The notes beneath the pieces are model-generated. The model had not been told where the DNA came from, did no database searches, and saw nothing but the letters and a program-made list of their open reading frames with translations. Positions 27,829-39,100 of a stretch of 64,000 nucleotides of DNA are shown in pieces; the stretch's first letter is position 1, and each line of letters opens with the position of its first letter. Source of the DNA: Bacteroidota bacterium. Lineage in GTDB: Bacteria; Bacteroidota; Bacteroidia; Chitinophagales; Chitinophagaceae. Location: the NCBI GenBank assembly GCA_018267705.1, contig JAFDXX010000014.1, positions 1 to 64,000 on the forward strand, read 5' to 3'. A program made the translations under genes and the position numbers.

Positions 27829-28269
27829 ATGAAAACAGAATCACTTTCATTCAAATACCCACTTTTTACAAGAGGTATTCTTGGTGGATTGTTTGTAGGT
27901 ATTATAACTGTAATACTCAATTTATTGTTCGATTATATTTATCGAAAAGTAACAAATTACTTTTTTTCTGAATTTGTTAATACATACAGTATTATTTTCT
28001 TTACTATTCCTACATTAATAGCTGCCGGTATTGTTTATGCATTAATTATGCAGTATATAAAAAATGGATTATGGATATATATTGTACTATGCATTGTTTT
28101 AGCCACTGTTATTGCTTTTATTCCTTTAGGCCCTAATTTGTTACCAACAGGAGAACCTATGCCTGCAAGTGCAAGAGGATTAACTTTAGGAATTGAAATT
28201 ATAACCGGCATTATGGGAGCCTTTGCCATTCCGTATTTTGCCAGCCATACAAAAATTTGGGAAGAGTAG
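27829..28269 (+). CDS. four-helix membrane protein of unknown function
   Basis: A 146-residue hydrophobic protein with four predicted helices (about 15-36, 45-72, 80-100 and 118-138) and short polar ends. LGPNLLPTGEPMPASARG links helices 3 and 4. No motif links it to a known transporter or enzyme. It stands alone between tRNA-Lys and ssb; the 210 bp before it hold no other feature that I can see. Confidence 0.6.
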   Translation: MKTESLSFKYPLFTRGILGGLFVGIITVILNLLFDYIYRKVTNYFFSEFVNTYSIIFFTIPTLIAAGIVYALIMQYIKNGLWIYIVLCIVLATVIAFIPLGPNLLPTGEPMPASARGLTLGIEIITGIMGAFAIPYFASHTKIWEE

Positions 28270-28414
28270 AAATTACACATGCAATCTTCTTTATAATTAC
28301 CAACTAAAGAGAAACTGTATTTTTTGTGATATATAAAGAAAAAATATTTTCACTTTGTTTTATTTGTTGTATTTTTCCCACATAATCATTTTTACACTAT
28401 TAAACGCTTATGCT

Positions 28415-28855
28415 ATGATTAAATTACAAGTTATTGGCAATTTGGGGAAAGACGCCACTGTAAACAATGTAAACGGAAAAAACGTAATTAATTTTACTGT
28501 TGCTCACACAGAAAAATTTAAAGATGCACAAGGAAATCAAAAGGAAAGAACTACTTGGGTAGATTGTGCATATTGGACAGATCGCACAGCAATTACTCCC
28601 TATCTTAAAAAAGGAACACAAGTGTATGTTGAAGGCACACCCGATGTTAGAACTTACACTAAGCAAGATGGTACCAATGGTGCTGCATTAACTTTGCGAA
28701 TTGCCAATGTACAATTATTAGGTAATCGCCCACAAGAAGGCAATACTGTTATGTCTTCTACTAACTCGGGAAATTATGGTAAACATGAAACAACAAGTGT
28801 TACCGTTCAACAACCTGAACAAATTGGAGAACCTTTAGAGGATTTGCCATTTTAG
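28415..28855 (+). CDS. ssb: single-stranded DNA-binding protein
   Basis: A 146-residue SSB. The OB fold spans residues 1-105 (MIKLQVIGNLGKDATVNNV, INFTVAHTEKF, TTWVDCAYW with the stacking Trp, KKGTQVYVEGTPDVRTY), followed by a flexible Gln/Ser-rich tail ending in the acidic EDLPF motif that recruits partner proteins. The start is the ATG at 28415. The in-frame upstream stretch is hydrophobic and not SSB-like. A terminator follows. Confidence 0.95.
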   Translation: MIKLQVIGNLGKDATVNNVNGKNVINFTVAHTEKFKDAQGNQKERTTWVDCAYWTDRTAITPYLKKGTQVYVEGTPDVRTYTKQDGTNGAALTLRIANVQLLGNRPQEGNTVMSSTNSGNYGKHETTSVTVQQPEQIGEPLEDLPF

Positions 28856-28878
28856 TAAAACAATTAATTGAAATAATG

Positions 28879-28912
28879 AATGGCTGCTTAAATAATTATG
28901 CAGCCATTTTTA
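28879..28912 (+). terminator. ssb terminator
   Basis: The stem AATGGCTGC/GCAGCCATT has a 12-base loop and is followed by a T-rich tail. Confidence 0.88.
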
Positions 28913-28957
28913 TTTTACATTGCAATCAATTTGTGATTTTAATTATAAGGGACAATT

Positions 28958-30037
28958 ATGACAGAGCAAATATTTTCTTACCAACAATTATCTCAATTCA
29001 TACAAAAAATTTTTTTAGCAATTGGATGTTCACTAAACGATTCATGCACTGCAACAAAAGTTTTACTATCTGCTGATATTAGAGGTATAGATAGTCATGG
29101 TGTTGCAAGATTAAATGGTTATATACGTTTGTGGGAAGCTAAACGAATTAACTCAAATCCTACTATAAAAATTATACATGAAACACCATCAACCGCAACA
29201 ATTGATGGGGATGCCGGTTTGGGTTTGGTGGTAGCACCTTATGCAATGCAAATAGCTATAAATAAAGCAAAAAATGTTGGTACAGGTTGGGTAAGTGTTG
29301 GCAATAGTAACCACTTTGGAATTGCAGGATACCATGCTATGATGGCATTAGAACATGATATGATTGGTATTGCTATGACTAATGCAAGTGCATTAGTAGC
29401 TCCCACTTTTTCTGTAGAAAGAATGTTAGGAACCAATCCAATTGCTGTTGCAATACCTGCATTACAACAACCACCATTTATTGCAGATTTTGCAACTACA
29501 ACGGCCGCTAATGGTAAATTAGAAATATTACAAAGAAAAAATGAAGATGCCCCTTTAGGTTGGGTGCAAGACAAAAATGCTAATGCCAGCACCGATGCTA
29601 ATATTTTAAAAAAGGAAGGAACTTTATTGCCTTTAGGAAGTGATAGAGAACATGGTTCTCATAAAGGGTATGCTTTAGGCAGTATTGTAGATATTTTTTC
29701 TGCAGTATTAAGTGGAGGAAGTTATGGCCCGTGGGCACCACCATTTCCTGCTTATGTACCTATGCCTGAAAATATGCCGGGAAAAGGATTAGGTCATTTT
29801 TTTGGAGCCATGCGAGTTGATGCATTTAGGCCTGCAAAAGAATTTAAGCAGCACATGGATAACTGGATTGAACGGTTTAGAAATGCTAAGCCGGCAACTG
29901 GTTTTGATAAAATATTAATTCCGGGAGACCCTGAAAGAGAAATGGAAAAAGAAAGAATGAAAAACGGAATTCCAATTATTCAATCTGTTATTGATGATTT
30001 AAAAAAAGTGGGAGAAAAATTCAATGTAACATTATAG
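28958..30037 (+). CDS. malate/L-lactate dehydrogenase family oxidoreductase
   Basis: A 359-residue member of the Ldh_2 family (YlbC/MDH type), NAD(P)-dependent enzymes that are not Rossmann dehydrogenases. Family segments are LLSADIRGIDSHGVARL near the N terminus with the catalytic His, VGNSNHFGIAGYHAM, NASALVAPTFSVERMLGTNPIAVAIP, and GSHKGYALGSIVDIFSAVLSGG. It oxidises a 2-hydroxy acid such as malate, lactate or ureidoglycolate; which one is not clear from sequence. It is monocistronic. Confidence 0.9.
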   Translation: MTEQIFSYQQLSQFIQKIFLAIGCSLNDSCTATKVLLSADIRGIDSHGVARLNGYIRLWEAKRINSNPTIKIIHETPSTATIDGDAGLGLVVAPYAMQIAINKAKNVGTGWVSVGNSNHFGIAGYHAMMALEHDMIGIAMTNASALVAPTFSVERMLGTNPIAVAIPALQQPPFIADFATTTAANGKLEILQRKNEDAPLGWVQDKNANASTDANILKKEGTLLPLGSDREHGSHKGYALGSIVDIFSAVLSGGSYGPWAPPFPAYVPMPENMPGKGLGHFFGAMRVDAFRPAKEFKQHMDNWIERFRNAKPATGFDKILIPGDPEREMEKERMKNGIPIIQSVIDDLKKVGEKFNVTL

Positions 30038-30181
30038 GTTTTAAAATAAACATGTTCAATGTTTATTTATGCATGCCATTCTTCACTATTAAAACTTCCC
30101 TAATTTTTATAAATTTCTTAAACTGCATTAAACTATGTAATCATTATAGTATCTACTCGTTGATTACCAAAATCACCAAGT

Positions 30182-31054
30182 ATGAAAATATTATCACGCA
30201 GTTTACTAATAATAATGTTTGCAATAATTATAAACACTACTCAAGCACAAGTAAGTATTGGTTTATCAATTAATATTGCTCCTCCCGCTATGCCAACTTA
30301 TGTACAACCTCCTTGTCCGGTAGAAGGTTATTTATGGACACCCGGTTATTGGTCTTATAATGTAGATGGTTATTATTGGGTACCCGGTGTATGGATGGCT
30401 CCACCACGTATTGGTTATTTATGGACACCCGGTTATTGGGCATTTACCGAAGGTTTTTATAGATGGCATCTAGGTTATTGGGGCTTACATATAGGTTATT
30501 ATGGTGGTATTAATTATGGCTTTGGTTATGGTGGTGTTGGTTTTGTAGGCGGCATGTGGCAAGGCAATGTGTTTAGGTATAATACGGCTGTAGTTAATGT
30601 AAATACAACCGTTGTACATAATACATATATTAATAGAAGTGTAATTAATAATACTGTTGTGAATAATAATCATTACAGTTTTAATGGGCAAGGAGGTGTA
30701 ATGGCATCTCCTAATAAAGAAGAACAAGTTGCAATGAAAGAACAACATTTACCTACAACAACTACCCAATATAATCATGAAAATGAAGCAAGAAATGACA
30801 AAGCTCAATATTTTTCAGCTAATAAAGGAAAACCTCACAGTATGGCTATGGAAAGAGTAGGAGGGGGTCGTTTTAATGAAAGAGGAGAGAATATAAATCC
30901 TTCTCCTCGTAAAGAAAATATAATGCAAAATACGCCTCATAATGAAAAACAGAGAATGGTGCCTATACCGCACACTCAGCCAGAACAACACAAAAAAGAA
31001 ATACGAAATTATTCTAAAGGATATGAGATACAAAAACGAAGAGAGATGCGTTAA
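30182..31054 (+). CDS. YXWGXW-repeat secreted protein
   Basis: A 290-residue exported protein with a signal peptide ([16 protein letters not shown]). Residues about 45-105 hold Trp/Tyr/Gly repeats of the form [38 protein letters not shown] Gly/Tyr-rich and then Asn/Val-rich section ([15 protein letters not shown]) follows, and a charged, disordered C-terminal third. Proteins with this repeat are common in Bacteroidota and Proteobacteria envelopes; the function is unknown. The last 4 bp overlap the convergent ribBA gene. Confidence 0.78.
   Translation: MKILSRSLLIIMFAIIINTTQAQVSIGLSINIAPPAMPTYVQPPCPVEGYLWTPGYWSYNVDGYYWVPGVWMAPPRIGYLWTPGYWAFTEGFYRWHLGYWGLHIGYYGGINYGFGYGGVGFVGGMWQGNVFRYNTAVVNVNTTVVHNTYINRSVINNTVVNNNHYSFNGQGGVMASPNKEEQVAMKEQHLPTTTTQYNHENEARNDKAQYFSANKGKPHSMAMERVGGGRFNERGENINPSPRKENIMQNTPHNEKQRMVPIPHTQPEQHKKEIRNYSKGYEIQKRREMR
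30326..30439 (+). repeat. perfect 27-bp direct repeat inside the YXWGXW gene
   Basis: The 27 bp at 30326-30352 recur exactly at 30413-30439, 87 bp apart and in frame. They encode GYLWTPGYW both times. A diverged copy (GYYWVPGVW) lies between them. Identity at third codon positions suggests recent duplication or gene conversion. Confidence 0.85.
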
Positions 31055-32253
31055 TTTTTTAAGATATCGTGTCCTAATTTATCTCTTTTAGTTTGTAAAT
31101 ATTTTTCATTAAAAGGATTGGGTTTTATTTCAATAGGTACAATATCAACTATTTCTAATCCGTAACCTTTTAAAGCAGCACGTTTGCGTGGATTATTGCT
31201 CATTAACTTTAATTTGGTAATGCCTAAGTGTCGTAATATTTGTGCACCAACACCGTAATCTCTTTCATCCATTCCAAAACCTAAATGTAAATTAGCTTCA
31301 ACGGTATCCATGCCTTGTTCTTGCAGTTTATAGGCTTTCAATTTATTCATTAACCCAATGCCACGTCCTTCTTGGTTCATATATAAAATAGCTCCTTTAC
31401 CTTCTGCTTGTACCATTTGCATGGCTTTGTGTAATTGCTCACCACAATCACAACGAAAACTTCCTAGAATATCTCCGGTAAAACAACTGCTGTGTACTCT
31501 TGTTAAAACGGGTTCATTTGCTTCCCATTCTCCTTTAATTAAGGCCAAATGTTCTCCACCGGTTAATTTTTCTTTAAAGGCTATTAATTTAAATGCTCCA
31601 TATTTTGTTGGCATTTCTACTTTAACTACTTCTTCAATTAAACTATCTTCTTTTAATCGGTATTCAATTAAATCTTTAATTGAAATAATTTTTAAATTTA
31701 ATTTTTCTGATATTTTTAATAATTGTGGAAGCCTTGCCATAGTGCCATCTTCATTCATTACTTCTACTAATACGCCCGATGGGTATAGACCCGCCAATCT
31801 TGCTAAATCAATTGCTGCTTCAGTATGTCCTGTTCTTCTTAATACACCGCCATTTTTTGCTTTTAAGGGAAAGATATGCCCGGGTCTTCCTAAATCTTCT
31901 GGGTTAGTGTTTGGGTTTACTAATGCTAAAATGGTTTTAGAGCGGTCTTGTGCAGAAATGCCCGTGGTAGTTTCTGCACTAATTAAATCTACCGAAACGG
32001 TAAAAGCCGTTTCATGTAACGAGGTATTAGATTGAACCATTGCATGAAGATTTAATTCATTACAACGTTCTTCACTTAAAGCCACGCAGATGAGCCCTCT
32101 GGCTTCTTTGCTCATGAAATTAATAACTTCTGGTGTTGCAAATTCTGATGCTATAATTAAATCGCCTTCATTTTCACGATCTTCATCATCTACCACAATT
32201 ATCATTTTCCCTTTCTTTATATCTTGTATTCCTTCTTTAATTGTATTAAGCAT
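31051..32253 (-). CDS. ribBA: bifunctional DHBP synthase / GTP cyclohydrolase II
   Basis: A 400-residue two-domain riboflavin enzyme. Residues 1-200 are 3,4-dihydroxy-2-butanone-4-phosphate synthase ([34 protein letters not shown]). Residues 205-400 are GTP cyclohydrolase II with the zinc cysteines in [17 protein letters not shown], the catalytic [13 protein letters not shown], and [13 protein letters not shown]. It supplies both entry reactions of riboflavin synthesis. No FMN riboswitch is seen upstream. It is convergent with the YXWGXW gene (4-bp overlap). Confidence 0.96.
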   Translation of the reverse strand: MLNTIKEGIQDIKKGKMIIVVDDEDRENEGDLIIASEFATPEVINFMSKEARGLICVALSEERCNELNLHAMVQSNTSLHETAFTVSVDLISAETTTGISAQDRSKTILALVNPNTNPEDLGRPGHIFPLKAKNGGVLRRTGHTEAAIDLARLAGLYPSGVLVEVMNEDGTMARLPQLLKISEKLNLKIISIKDLIEYRLKEDSLIEEVVKVEMPTKYGAFKLIAFKEKLTGGEHLALIKGEWEANEPVLTRVHSSCFTGDILGSFRCDCGEQLHKAMQMVQAEGKGAILYMNQEGRGIGLMNKLKAYKLQEQGMDTVEANLHLGFGMDERDYGVGAQILRHLGITKLKLMSNNPRKRAALKGYGLEIVDIVPIEIKPNPFNEKYLQTKRDKLGHDILKN

Positions 32254-32488
32254 AATAATAAAATGAAGGCAAAGATAAATGTTATGTTAAAGGGCTGTGT
32301 TTTGTATGGCAATGTTTTTCTTTATGTGAAAAGATTTAATGTAAGAACTTAACAAAAAGGAAATAATTTGTTAACTAATGAGTTGTGATTAAAGTGAGTT
32401 ATTTTATTTTCTTTGCATTAGAATTTTAATAAAAACAACTCTTTACCGACTTAAGCTTTTTTTAATGCTTTGCTATTGCTCCTAAATC

Positions 32489-32496
32489 TAATTTTG
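32489..32496 (+). promoter_or_regulatory. -7 box TAATTTTG before the first Oar-like receptor
   Basis: A full match to TAnnTTTG, 26 bp before the ATG. A TTTG at 32469-32472 lies 16 bp upstream, closer than the usual 19-21 bp. Confidence 0.45.
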
Positions 32497-32522
32497 TCAT
32501 TCCTCCAAAAAAATAACATGCT

Positions 32523-35500
32523 ATGAGTAAAAAATTGTTGATAATGATTTTCGCAATAATAGGGATTTCCTGTTTTGTGAATGCACAAGAAACTACATCA
32601 GAAATTCAAGGTACAGTAGTAACTGACGGGAAAGTACCTGTAACAGGTGCTATAATAACTGCAGTTCATCTACCAACCAATACAAAATATATTACTACGA
32701 CTCGTAAAGATGGTCGTTACAATTTAGCTAACGTAAAAATTGGTGGCCCATATACTGTAATTGTATCTTTTGTTGGGTACAAAGTTGAAAAATTAGAAGG
32801 AATAATTCTTGCTTTAGGTCAGGAATTTAGAGCAGATTTTACTTTATTACCTGAAACAAAAAATTTACAGGAAGTTGTAGTAAATACAACAAAACGTGCT
32901 GACAAAATTATCAATAATGCACGTACGGGTAGCCAAGAAGTAATTACAAGAACCCAAATAGAACAATTACCTACTATTAGCCGTGCCATTAGTGATTTTA
33001 CTAGATTAGAACCCACTGCTAATGGGTTAAATATTGGCGGTAGAACCAATCAATATAATAATATGACTTTGGATGGTGCTAATTTTAATAATTCATTTGG
33101 TTTATCATCTACTTTAGGTGGGCAATCAGGTGCTCAACCAATAAGTATGGAAGCAATTGAACAAATTCAAGTTCAAGTATCCCCTTACGACGTTAGACAA
33201 GGTGGTTTTGCAAGTTCAGGTATTAATACTGTATCAAAAAGTGGTACTAATACAGTAAAAGGTACTATTTATACATACATGAAAAATCAAGATTATCAGG
33301 GGTATAATGTAAGTGGTGTTACTGTTCCAAAAACAAATTTTGATTATAAAATTCAAGGATTATCAATTGGTGGGCCCATAATTAAGGATAAAGTATTTTT
33401 CTTTTTCAGTGGTGAACAAGTAAGGCAAACCGCACCCGCTACTTCATATATAGCTAGCGATGCTGCACATCCAGTAACACCAGGTGCAGTTTCGCAAGTA
33501 ACTGCAAGTAGTATGGATAGTTTATCTAATTTTTTGAAATCGAAATACAATTATGACCCAGGGGCTTATCAAGGGTATTCTTTCCATACTAATAGTGATA
33601 AAATAACTGCTAAAATTGATATTAATTTAGGAAATAGTATATTAACTTTAAAGTATAATTATTTAAAATCTTTTTCTGATCAATTTGCAAGTACTTCAAG
33701 ACCGGGTAGCGGTCAAACAACTGGTGGTCAACCCGGTAATACTTCAATGCCATTTTTTGGTAGCGGTTATGTTATTAATAATAATTTCAATATTTATTTA
33801 GCTGAATTAAATACTCGTTTCGGTAATAAATCAACTAATAAATTGCAGATAGGTTATACTGCATTGAGAGATTTCCGTTCACCACATACTTCAACTGATA
33901 ATTTCCCGTTGGTGGATATTTTAAATGGTGGTAATATTTATACAACATTTGGTTATGAAATGTACACTTATAATAACAAATTGAATACAGATATATATCA
34001 ATTTAATGACATATTTACAATGTATAAAGGTTCTCATGAAATTACTATTGGTACTCAAAATTCTTATAAAAAATATCAAAATGCATTTGCACCTGGTTGG
34101 CAAGGTGTATATCAATTTAATAGTTTGAGTGATTTTTATAATAATGCTCCAGCAAAAAATTATTATTTACAATATACTGCTTTATCAGATGGATCCTTCC
34201 CATGGGCTTATGCAGGATCAACTGAATTGAGTTTGTTTATTCAAGATAAATGGAGAATAACGCCAAACTTTACATTAACTTATGGTTTACGTGGCGATTA
34301 TACAATATATAAACAAGCTATGACGGATAATCCTTATTTTGATGCATTAACCTTTGCAAATGGTGCTAAATACAATATTGGTCAAGCTCCAATGAATAAT
34401 TTAATCATTTCTCCAAGAGTTGGATTTAACTGGGATGTAATTGGAGATAAAACGTTGCAAGTACGTGGTGGTATTGGTGTATTTGAAGGTGCTCCACCAT
34501 TTGTATGGATAAGTAACCAGGCAAGTAATAATGGAATACAATTTGGTTCATTTACAAGAACAGGAGTTGCTTTTTCACAAGATGTTAATGCCTATAGACC
34601 ATCTGCAAGTGCTTCAAATACTTTGTATAGCACAGCTTTAGTTGCTTCAAATTTTAAATTTCCAACAGTTTTAAAAACTACTTTAGCAATGGATAAAAGA
34701 ATGGGTCAAGATTGGGTTTTAACTTTAGAAGCTAACTATTCAAGAGATATTAATTCGGTGTACTATTCAAATGTAAACTTAAACGAATCTAATGGTTATG
34801 CATTAGCAGGGGTTGATAACAGAACGCGTTACTTAACAACTGTTTCTACAAGTAATAAATATTATTACTCTGGAACTTCATTAGCTAATCCAAATATTGG
34901 TAATGCAATTCTGATGAGTAATAACTCTCAAGGATATGTATTTACTGGAACAGCTAGAATTCAAAAAAACACTCGCAATTTTACAGGATCATTAGCATAT
35001 ACTTATCAAATGGCAATGAATACTGCTGAGGGGGGAAGCACAGCATCTTCTTTATGGAGTGCTGGTGCAGTTAGCAATCAAGACCCTAATGCACCAAATT
35101 TAGGATTGGCTTCTTATTATCAACCACACCGTATTTTAGCTACTGCTACTTATAGATTAACTTGGAATAAAGTATTTAATACCACTTTTGGTGCAGTGTT
35201 TGAAATTGCTCCAAACGGAACTGGTAATTATATCTATAATGGTGATGTTAATGGTGATGGAAATACAGGTAATGATTTAATTTATATCCCCAAAAATCCA
35301 TCTGATATTAATTTGGTTAGAGTTGGTTCTGGTGGTAATGGCACTACTGCTACTCCTGCAGATACAAGAACGACTGCTCAAATTTGGAGTCAATTAGATG
35401 CATTTATTCAAAGTAGTCCCTATTTAAGAAAACATCGTGGACAATATGCAGAAAGAAATGCAAATGTTTATCCTATGTATCAAAGATTAGATATTAATGT

Positions 35501-35810
35501 AACTCAAAATATTAAGTTTAAATTTGGTTCAAATTCACATACATTACAAGTTTCATTAGATATAATTAATGCTGGTAATTTATTTAATAATTCATGGGGC
35601 GTTGGTCAAATACCTACGGTTTCAAATTTCTTGAGATATGAAGGGCTAACAACTTCAGCAGTAAATGCAAATGGTGTAGCTATCAATACCCCTGCATATT
35701 CAATGCCATATGCAACTGGCACATCACCTTATACAAATGCATTTTCAAATAGTACAAGTATTTCATCTCGTTGGCAAATGCAATTGGGTTTAAGATATTT
35801 ATTTAATTAA
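32523..35810 (+). CDS. Oar-like TonB-dependent receptor 1
   Basis: A 1095-residue outer-membrane protein. It has a signal peptide ending at about residue 21, a carboxypeptidase-regulatory-like (CarboxypepD_reg) domain at about 26-110 (IQGTVVTDGKVPVTGAIITAVH), a plug domain at about 125-240 (PTISRAISDFTRLEPTANG, GGRTNQYNNMTLDGANFNNSFG), then a 22-strand-type barrel ending in QLGLRYLFN with the terminal Phe expected for BAM assembly. No SusD partner is present, so it belongs to the Oar-type group, not a polysaccharide-utilisation pair. The ligand is unknown. A paralogue follows in tandem. Confidence 0.9.
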   Translation: MSKKLLIMIFAIIGISCFVNAQETTSEIQGTVVTDGKVPVTGAIITAVHLPTNTKYITTTRKDGRYNLANVKIGGPYTVIVSFVGYKVEKLEGIILALGQEFRADFTLLPETKNLQEVVVNTTKRADKIINNARTGSQEVITRTQIEQLPTISRAISDFTRLEPTANGLNIGGRTNQYNNMTLDGANFNNSFGLSSTLGGQSGAQPISMEAIEQIQVQVSPYDVRQGGFASSGINTVSKSGTNTVKGTIYTYMKNQDYQGYNVSGVTVPKTNFDYKIQGLSIGGPIIKDKVFFFFSGEQVRQTAPATSYIASDAAHPVTPGAVSQVTASSMDSLSNFLKSKYNYDPGAYQGYSFHTNSDKITAKIDINLGNSILTLKYNYLKSFSDQFASTSRPGSGQTTGGQPGNTSMPFFGSGYVINNNFNIYLAELNTRFGNKSTNKLQIGYTALRDFRSPHTSTDNFPLVDILNGGNIYTTFGYEMYTYNNKLNTDIYQFNDIFTMYKGSHEITIGTQNSYKKYQNAFAPGWQGVYQFNSLSDFYNNAPAKNYYLQYTALSDGSFPWAYAGSTELSLFIQDKWRITPNFTLTYGLRGDYTIYKQAMTDNPYFDALTFANGAKYNIGQAPMNNLIISPRVGFNWDVIGDKTLQVRGGIGVFEGAPPFVWISNQASNNGIQFGSFTRTGVAFSQDVNAYRPSASASNTLYSTALVASNFKFPTVLKTTLAMDKRMGQDWVLTLEANYSRDINSVYYSNVNLNESNGYALAGVDNRTRYLTTVSTSNKYYYSGTSLANPNIGNAILMSNNSQGYVFTGTARIQKNTRNFTGSLAYTYQMAMNTAEGGSTASSLWSAGAVSNQDPNAPNLGLASYYQPHRILATATYRLTWNKVFNTTFGAVFEIAPNGTGNYIYNGDVNGDGNTGNDLIYIPKNPSDINLVRVGSGGNGTTATPADTRTTAQIWSQLDAFIQSSPYLRKHRGQYAERNANVYPMYQRLDINVTQNIKFKFGSNSHTLQVSLDIINAGNLFNNSWGVGQIPTVSNFLRYEGLTTSAVNANGVAINTPAYSMPYATGTSPYTNAFSNSTSISSRWQMQLGLRYLFN

Positions 35811-36115
35811 GTAAAGAATACTTTATTTCACATATTAATTGGGTTGCATAATATTTGCAGCCCAATTTTATTTTATAGCTTCAAAACTCTAACAATTCTT
35901 TTTATTTTATTATTTCAAGTAATCAATAAGGCTATATTATATTTTACTACTTTTCGGCAATCTTAATTCATTCTGAAAGAGTTTATTTCATACCTAAAAA
36001 AGTAGCGAAACAATCTTATGGTTGTAATGCTTTTACCATTTTTTTTTAAAACCTTTAAGTAAATTTTAATTTAAATAAATATTTTCCTTTTATTTGCAAT
36101 TGTAAAACTAACATT
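35811..36115 (+). other. intergenic region between the two receptors
   Basis: This 305-bp region holds the terminator of the first receptor (35838-35870) and then AT-rich sequence without a visible gene. A weak -7-like TTTATTTG occurs near 36090. The second receptor therefore probably has its own promoter. Confidence 0.55.
35838..35870 (+). terminator. terminator of Oar-like receptor 1
   Basis: An 11-bp stem ATTGGGTTGCA/TGCAGCCCAAT (one G-T pair) with a short loop, followed by a T-rich run, 28 bp after the stop. Confidence 0.85.
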
Positions 36116-39100
36116 ATGCTTAGACGAAAACTTATTCCGGTACTTTCGGTACTATTTTTACTTCCCTTTATTGCACAATCTCAAATTACAACCAGTGCTA
36201 TGGGTGGTTTAGTTAAGACCAATACCGGCGAACCTTTAGTAGGTGCTATTATTAAAGCTACACACGAGCCTACGGGTACTGTGTATAAAGTGCAAAGCCG
36301 TACCGGTGGCAGATTTGATATTGCCAACATGAACAATGGCGGGCCTTACACTATTGAAGTAAGTTTCTTAAATTTTGCTGTTGAAAAGAAAACAGATGTT
36401 TATTTAAACTTAGGTGAAACGTATAAAATTGATATTACTTTATTTCCTAAAACAGCAGACTTAGGAAATGTAACTGTAAAAGGCACCTCAAGAGCTACAG
36501 AAATATCGGGTAAAGGTGGTGCATCTACAACTATTGGACGTGATAAAATGGATGTATTACCTACAGTAGGTCGTAATGTGTACGATTATTTAAGAGCGGT
36601 ACCTCAAGCAAGATTAGTAGGTGGAACCGAAGGTGCTGTAACTATTGCAGGCCAAAATAACCGTTACAATTCATTTTATGTAGATGGTGCTATTAATAAC
36701 GATGTATTCGGATTAGCTGCATCTGGTACAAATGGCGGGCAAGCTAATAATGCGGCTCCTATTTCAATAGATGCAATTGACCAATTTCAAGTAGTAATTT
36801 CTCCTTACGATGCTTCGGTAGGTAATTTTACAGGAGGTGGTATTAATGCGGTAACAAAATCGGGTACTAATTTTACAAAAGGATCTGTTTATTATGTTTT
36901 CCGTAATCAAAATTTAGCAGGAAAAGATCCTCTGGTTGATAAATCTATCGCTACAAGATTCCCCGATTTTTCTAATAAAACTTATGGCGTATATGTTGGT
37001 GGTCCGTTAATTAAAAATAAATTGTTCTATTTTATTAGTTTAGAGCAACAAAGAGATTTAACACCACAACCCTATAACTTTTCTACTTATTTAGGTAATA
37101 CCAATACTGCTGCAGGTATTCAATCTTTAGTTGATTATGTTAAAAATAATTATCAATATGATATTGGTGATTATTTGCAAACAAACAGAAAATTAAATGT
37201 TGATAGAATTGTTGCAAAAGTTGATTGGAATATGAGCGATAGGCATAAATTATCTTTAAGCTTCCGTCAAAATAAAGCAGAAGCAACTTTGCCAAGTTTA
37301 AGTTCAGCAACTTCAATAAACTTTAGTAATGGTATTCAAATATTTCCAAGTAACTCAAGGTCAGCTTCTCTTGAGTTAAAAAGTTTAGTAGGAAGAAGTG
37401 CGAGCAATAAATTATTAATTACATATACAAATGTAATTGATGACAGAGGCTTTGCCGGTAATCCTTTTCCACGCGTATCAATTACTGATGGTATAGGAAC
37501 CATTAATTTTGGTTCAGAAAATAGTTCTACTCAAAACTTATTAAAACAAAAGAATTTGGGTATAGTTGACCAATTGAAATTTAATGTAGGCAAACACGCA
37601 ATGACATTAGGTGTTGATTATGAATATTTTGATGATTTGAACGTATTTATTCAAAACACTTTTGGAAATTTCCGATTTGGAAATATGAATGCTTTCTTAA
37701 CTAATTTAGCTCCAACTTCTTATCAATTAGGGTTTCCTCTTACCGACAATAATTTAGATGATAATACTAATGCTGCTGCAAAATTTAAAGTGGCAAAAGG
37801 TTCTGCTTTTTGGAATGATGAAGTGCGTGTAAGTGATAACTTAACATTGAGTTTTGGTGTTAGAGGTGATTTATATAAATTTTTATCAATACCTACTGCA
37901 GATCAATTTACTAACGATTCTGCTTTACCAAAATTTGCTCAATATTATGATTTGAAAGGAGCAAGAAGCGGTGTAAGACCAAATTTACCTTTATCAATTT
38001 CTCCTCGTTTTGGTTTTACTTATAAAATACCTGAAGAGAATATTACAATTAGAGGCGGTATTGGTATATTCTCAGGTCGTATGCCATTAGTATGGCCGGG
38101 TGGTATATATAACAACAACGGGTTATTTGTTGGCGGTTATACAGCAAGTGCTGCTTCAAACCCAACATTAAGTTCAATCAGATTCCGTTGGGATCCTAAT
38201 AACATTGCAGGAAGTGTGTGGAGACCAACTTCTCAAACAAAAGGACCTTTGAATTTACTTTCTTCTGAATTCAGAATGCCTAAATTGTTGAGAACTTCTT
38301 TAGCGGTGGATAAGAAATTTAGCGATGGTTGGAGTGCAACTATAGAAGGTATATTTAGTAAAAACATTAATGAAATTGATTATACTAATATAGGTATCTT
38401 ACCTCCAATTGGTGTATCAGTAGGACCAGGTTCTAGAAATGTTTATGCATTTGCAAGTTCATCAAGTGCAGCTCCAATACCAATTAGATACAACGGCACA
38501 AACCCTTACGATAATGAAATTTTAGTTTCAAATAATGATAGAAGCGAAAAAGGATTTTCATACAATTTTGCTTTAACTGTTGATAAAAAAACAACAACAG
38601 GATTTAATTTTAGCGTAAGCTATGCATTTGGCAATTCGTTAGTATTAAATGAAGGAACAAGTTCTGTAAACTTAAGCCAATGGCGTTTTATGGAAACTGT
38701 TAATGGTAGAAATTATATTCAAAGAAGTATTTCAGACTTTAGCCAAGGACATAGAATATTTGCTTTATTAAGTAAGAAATTCTCTTATGCAAATAAAACA
38801 ATGGCTACAACTGTTTCATTAGTATATACTGGCCAAAGCGGTACTCCATTTAGCTATGTGTATGGTACACAAAGTATGACAAGAGATGATGGCTCAAGCG
38901 GCGGTAACGATTTAATTTATATACCAACTGCATCTGAATTACAAAGTCAAATTTTCTTAAACAATACGGTAGGGTCTGTTACTTATAATGATGTACAACA
39001 AAAAACTGCATTAGAAAACTATATTCAAAACGATCCATATTTAAGCAAAAACAGAGGAAGATTTGCTGAAAGAAATGGAACTAGATTGCCGTTCTCAAAT

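Noticed and set aside
32254..32522. FMN riboswitch upstream of ribBA
   Set aside because: On the minus strand I found none of the conserved RFN-element blocks; the sequence is plain AT-rich DNA.
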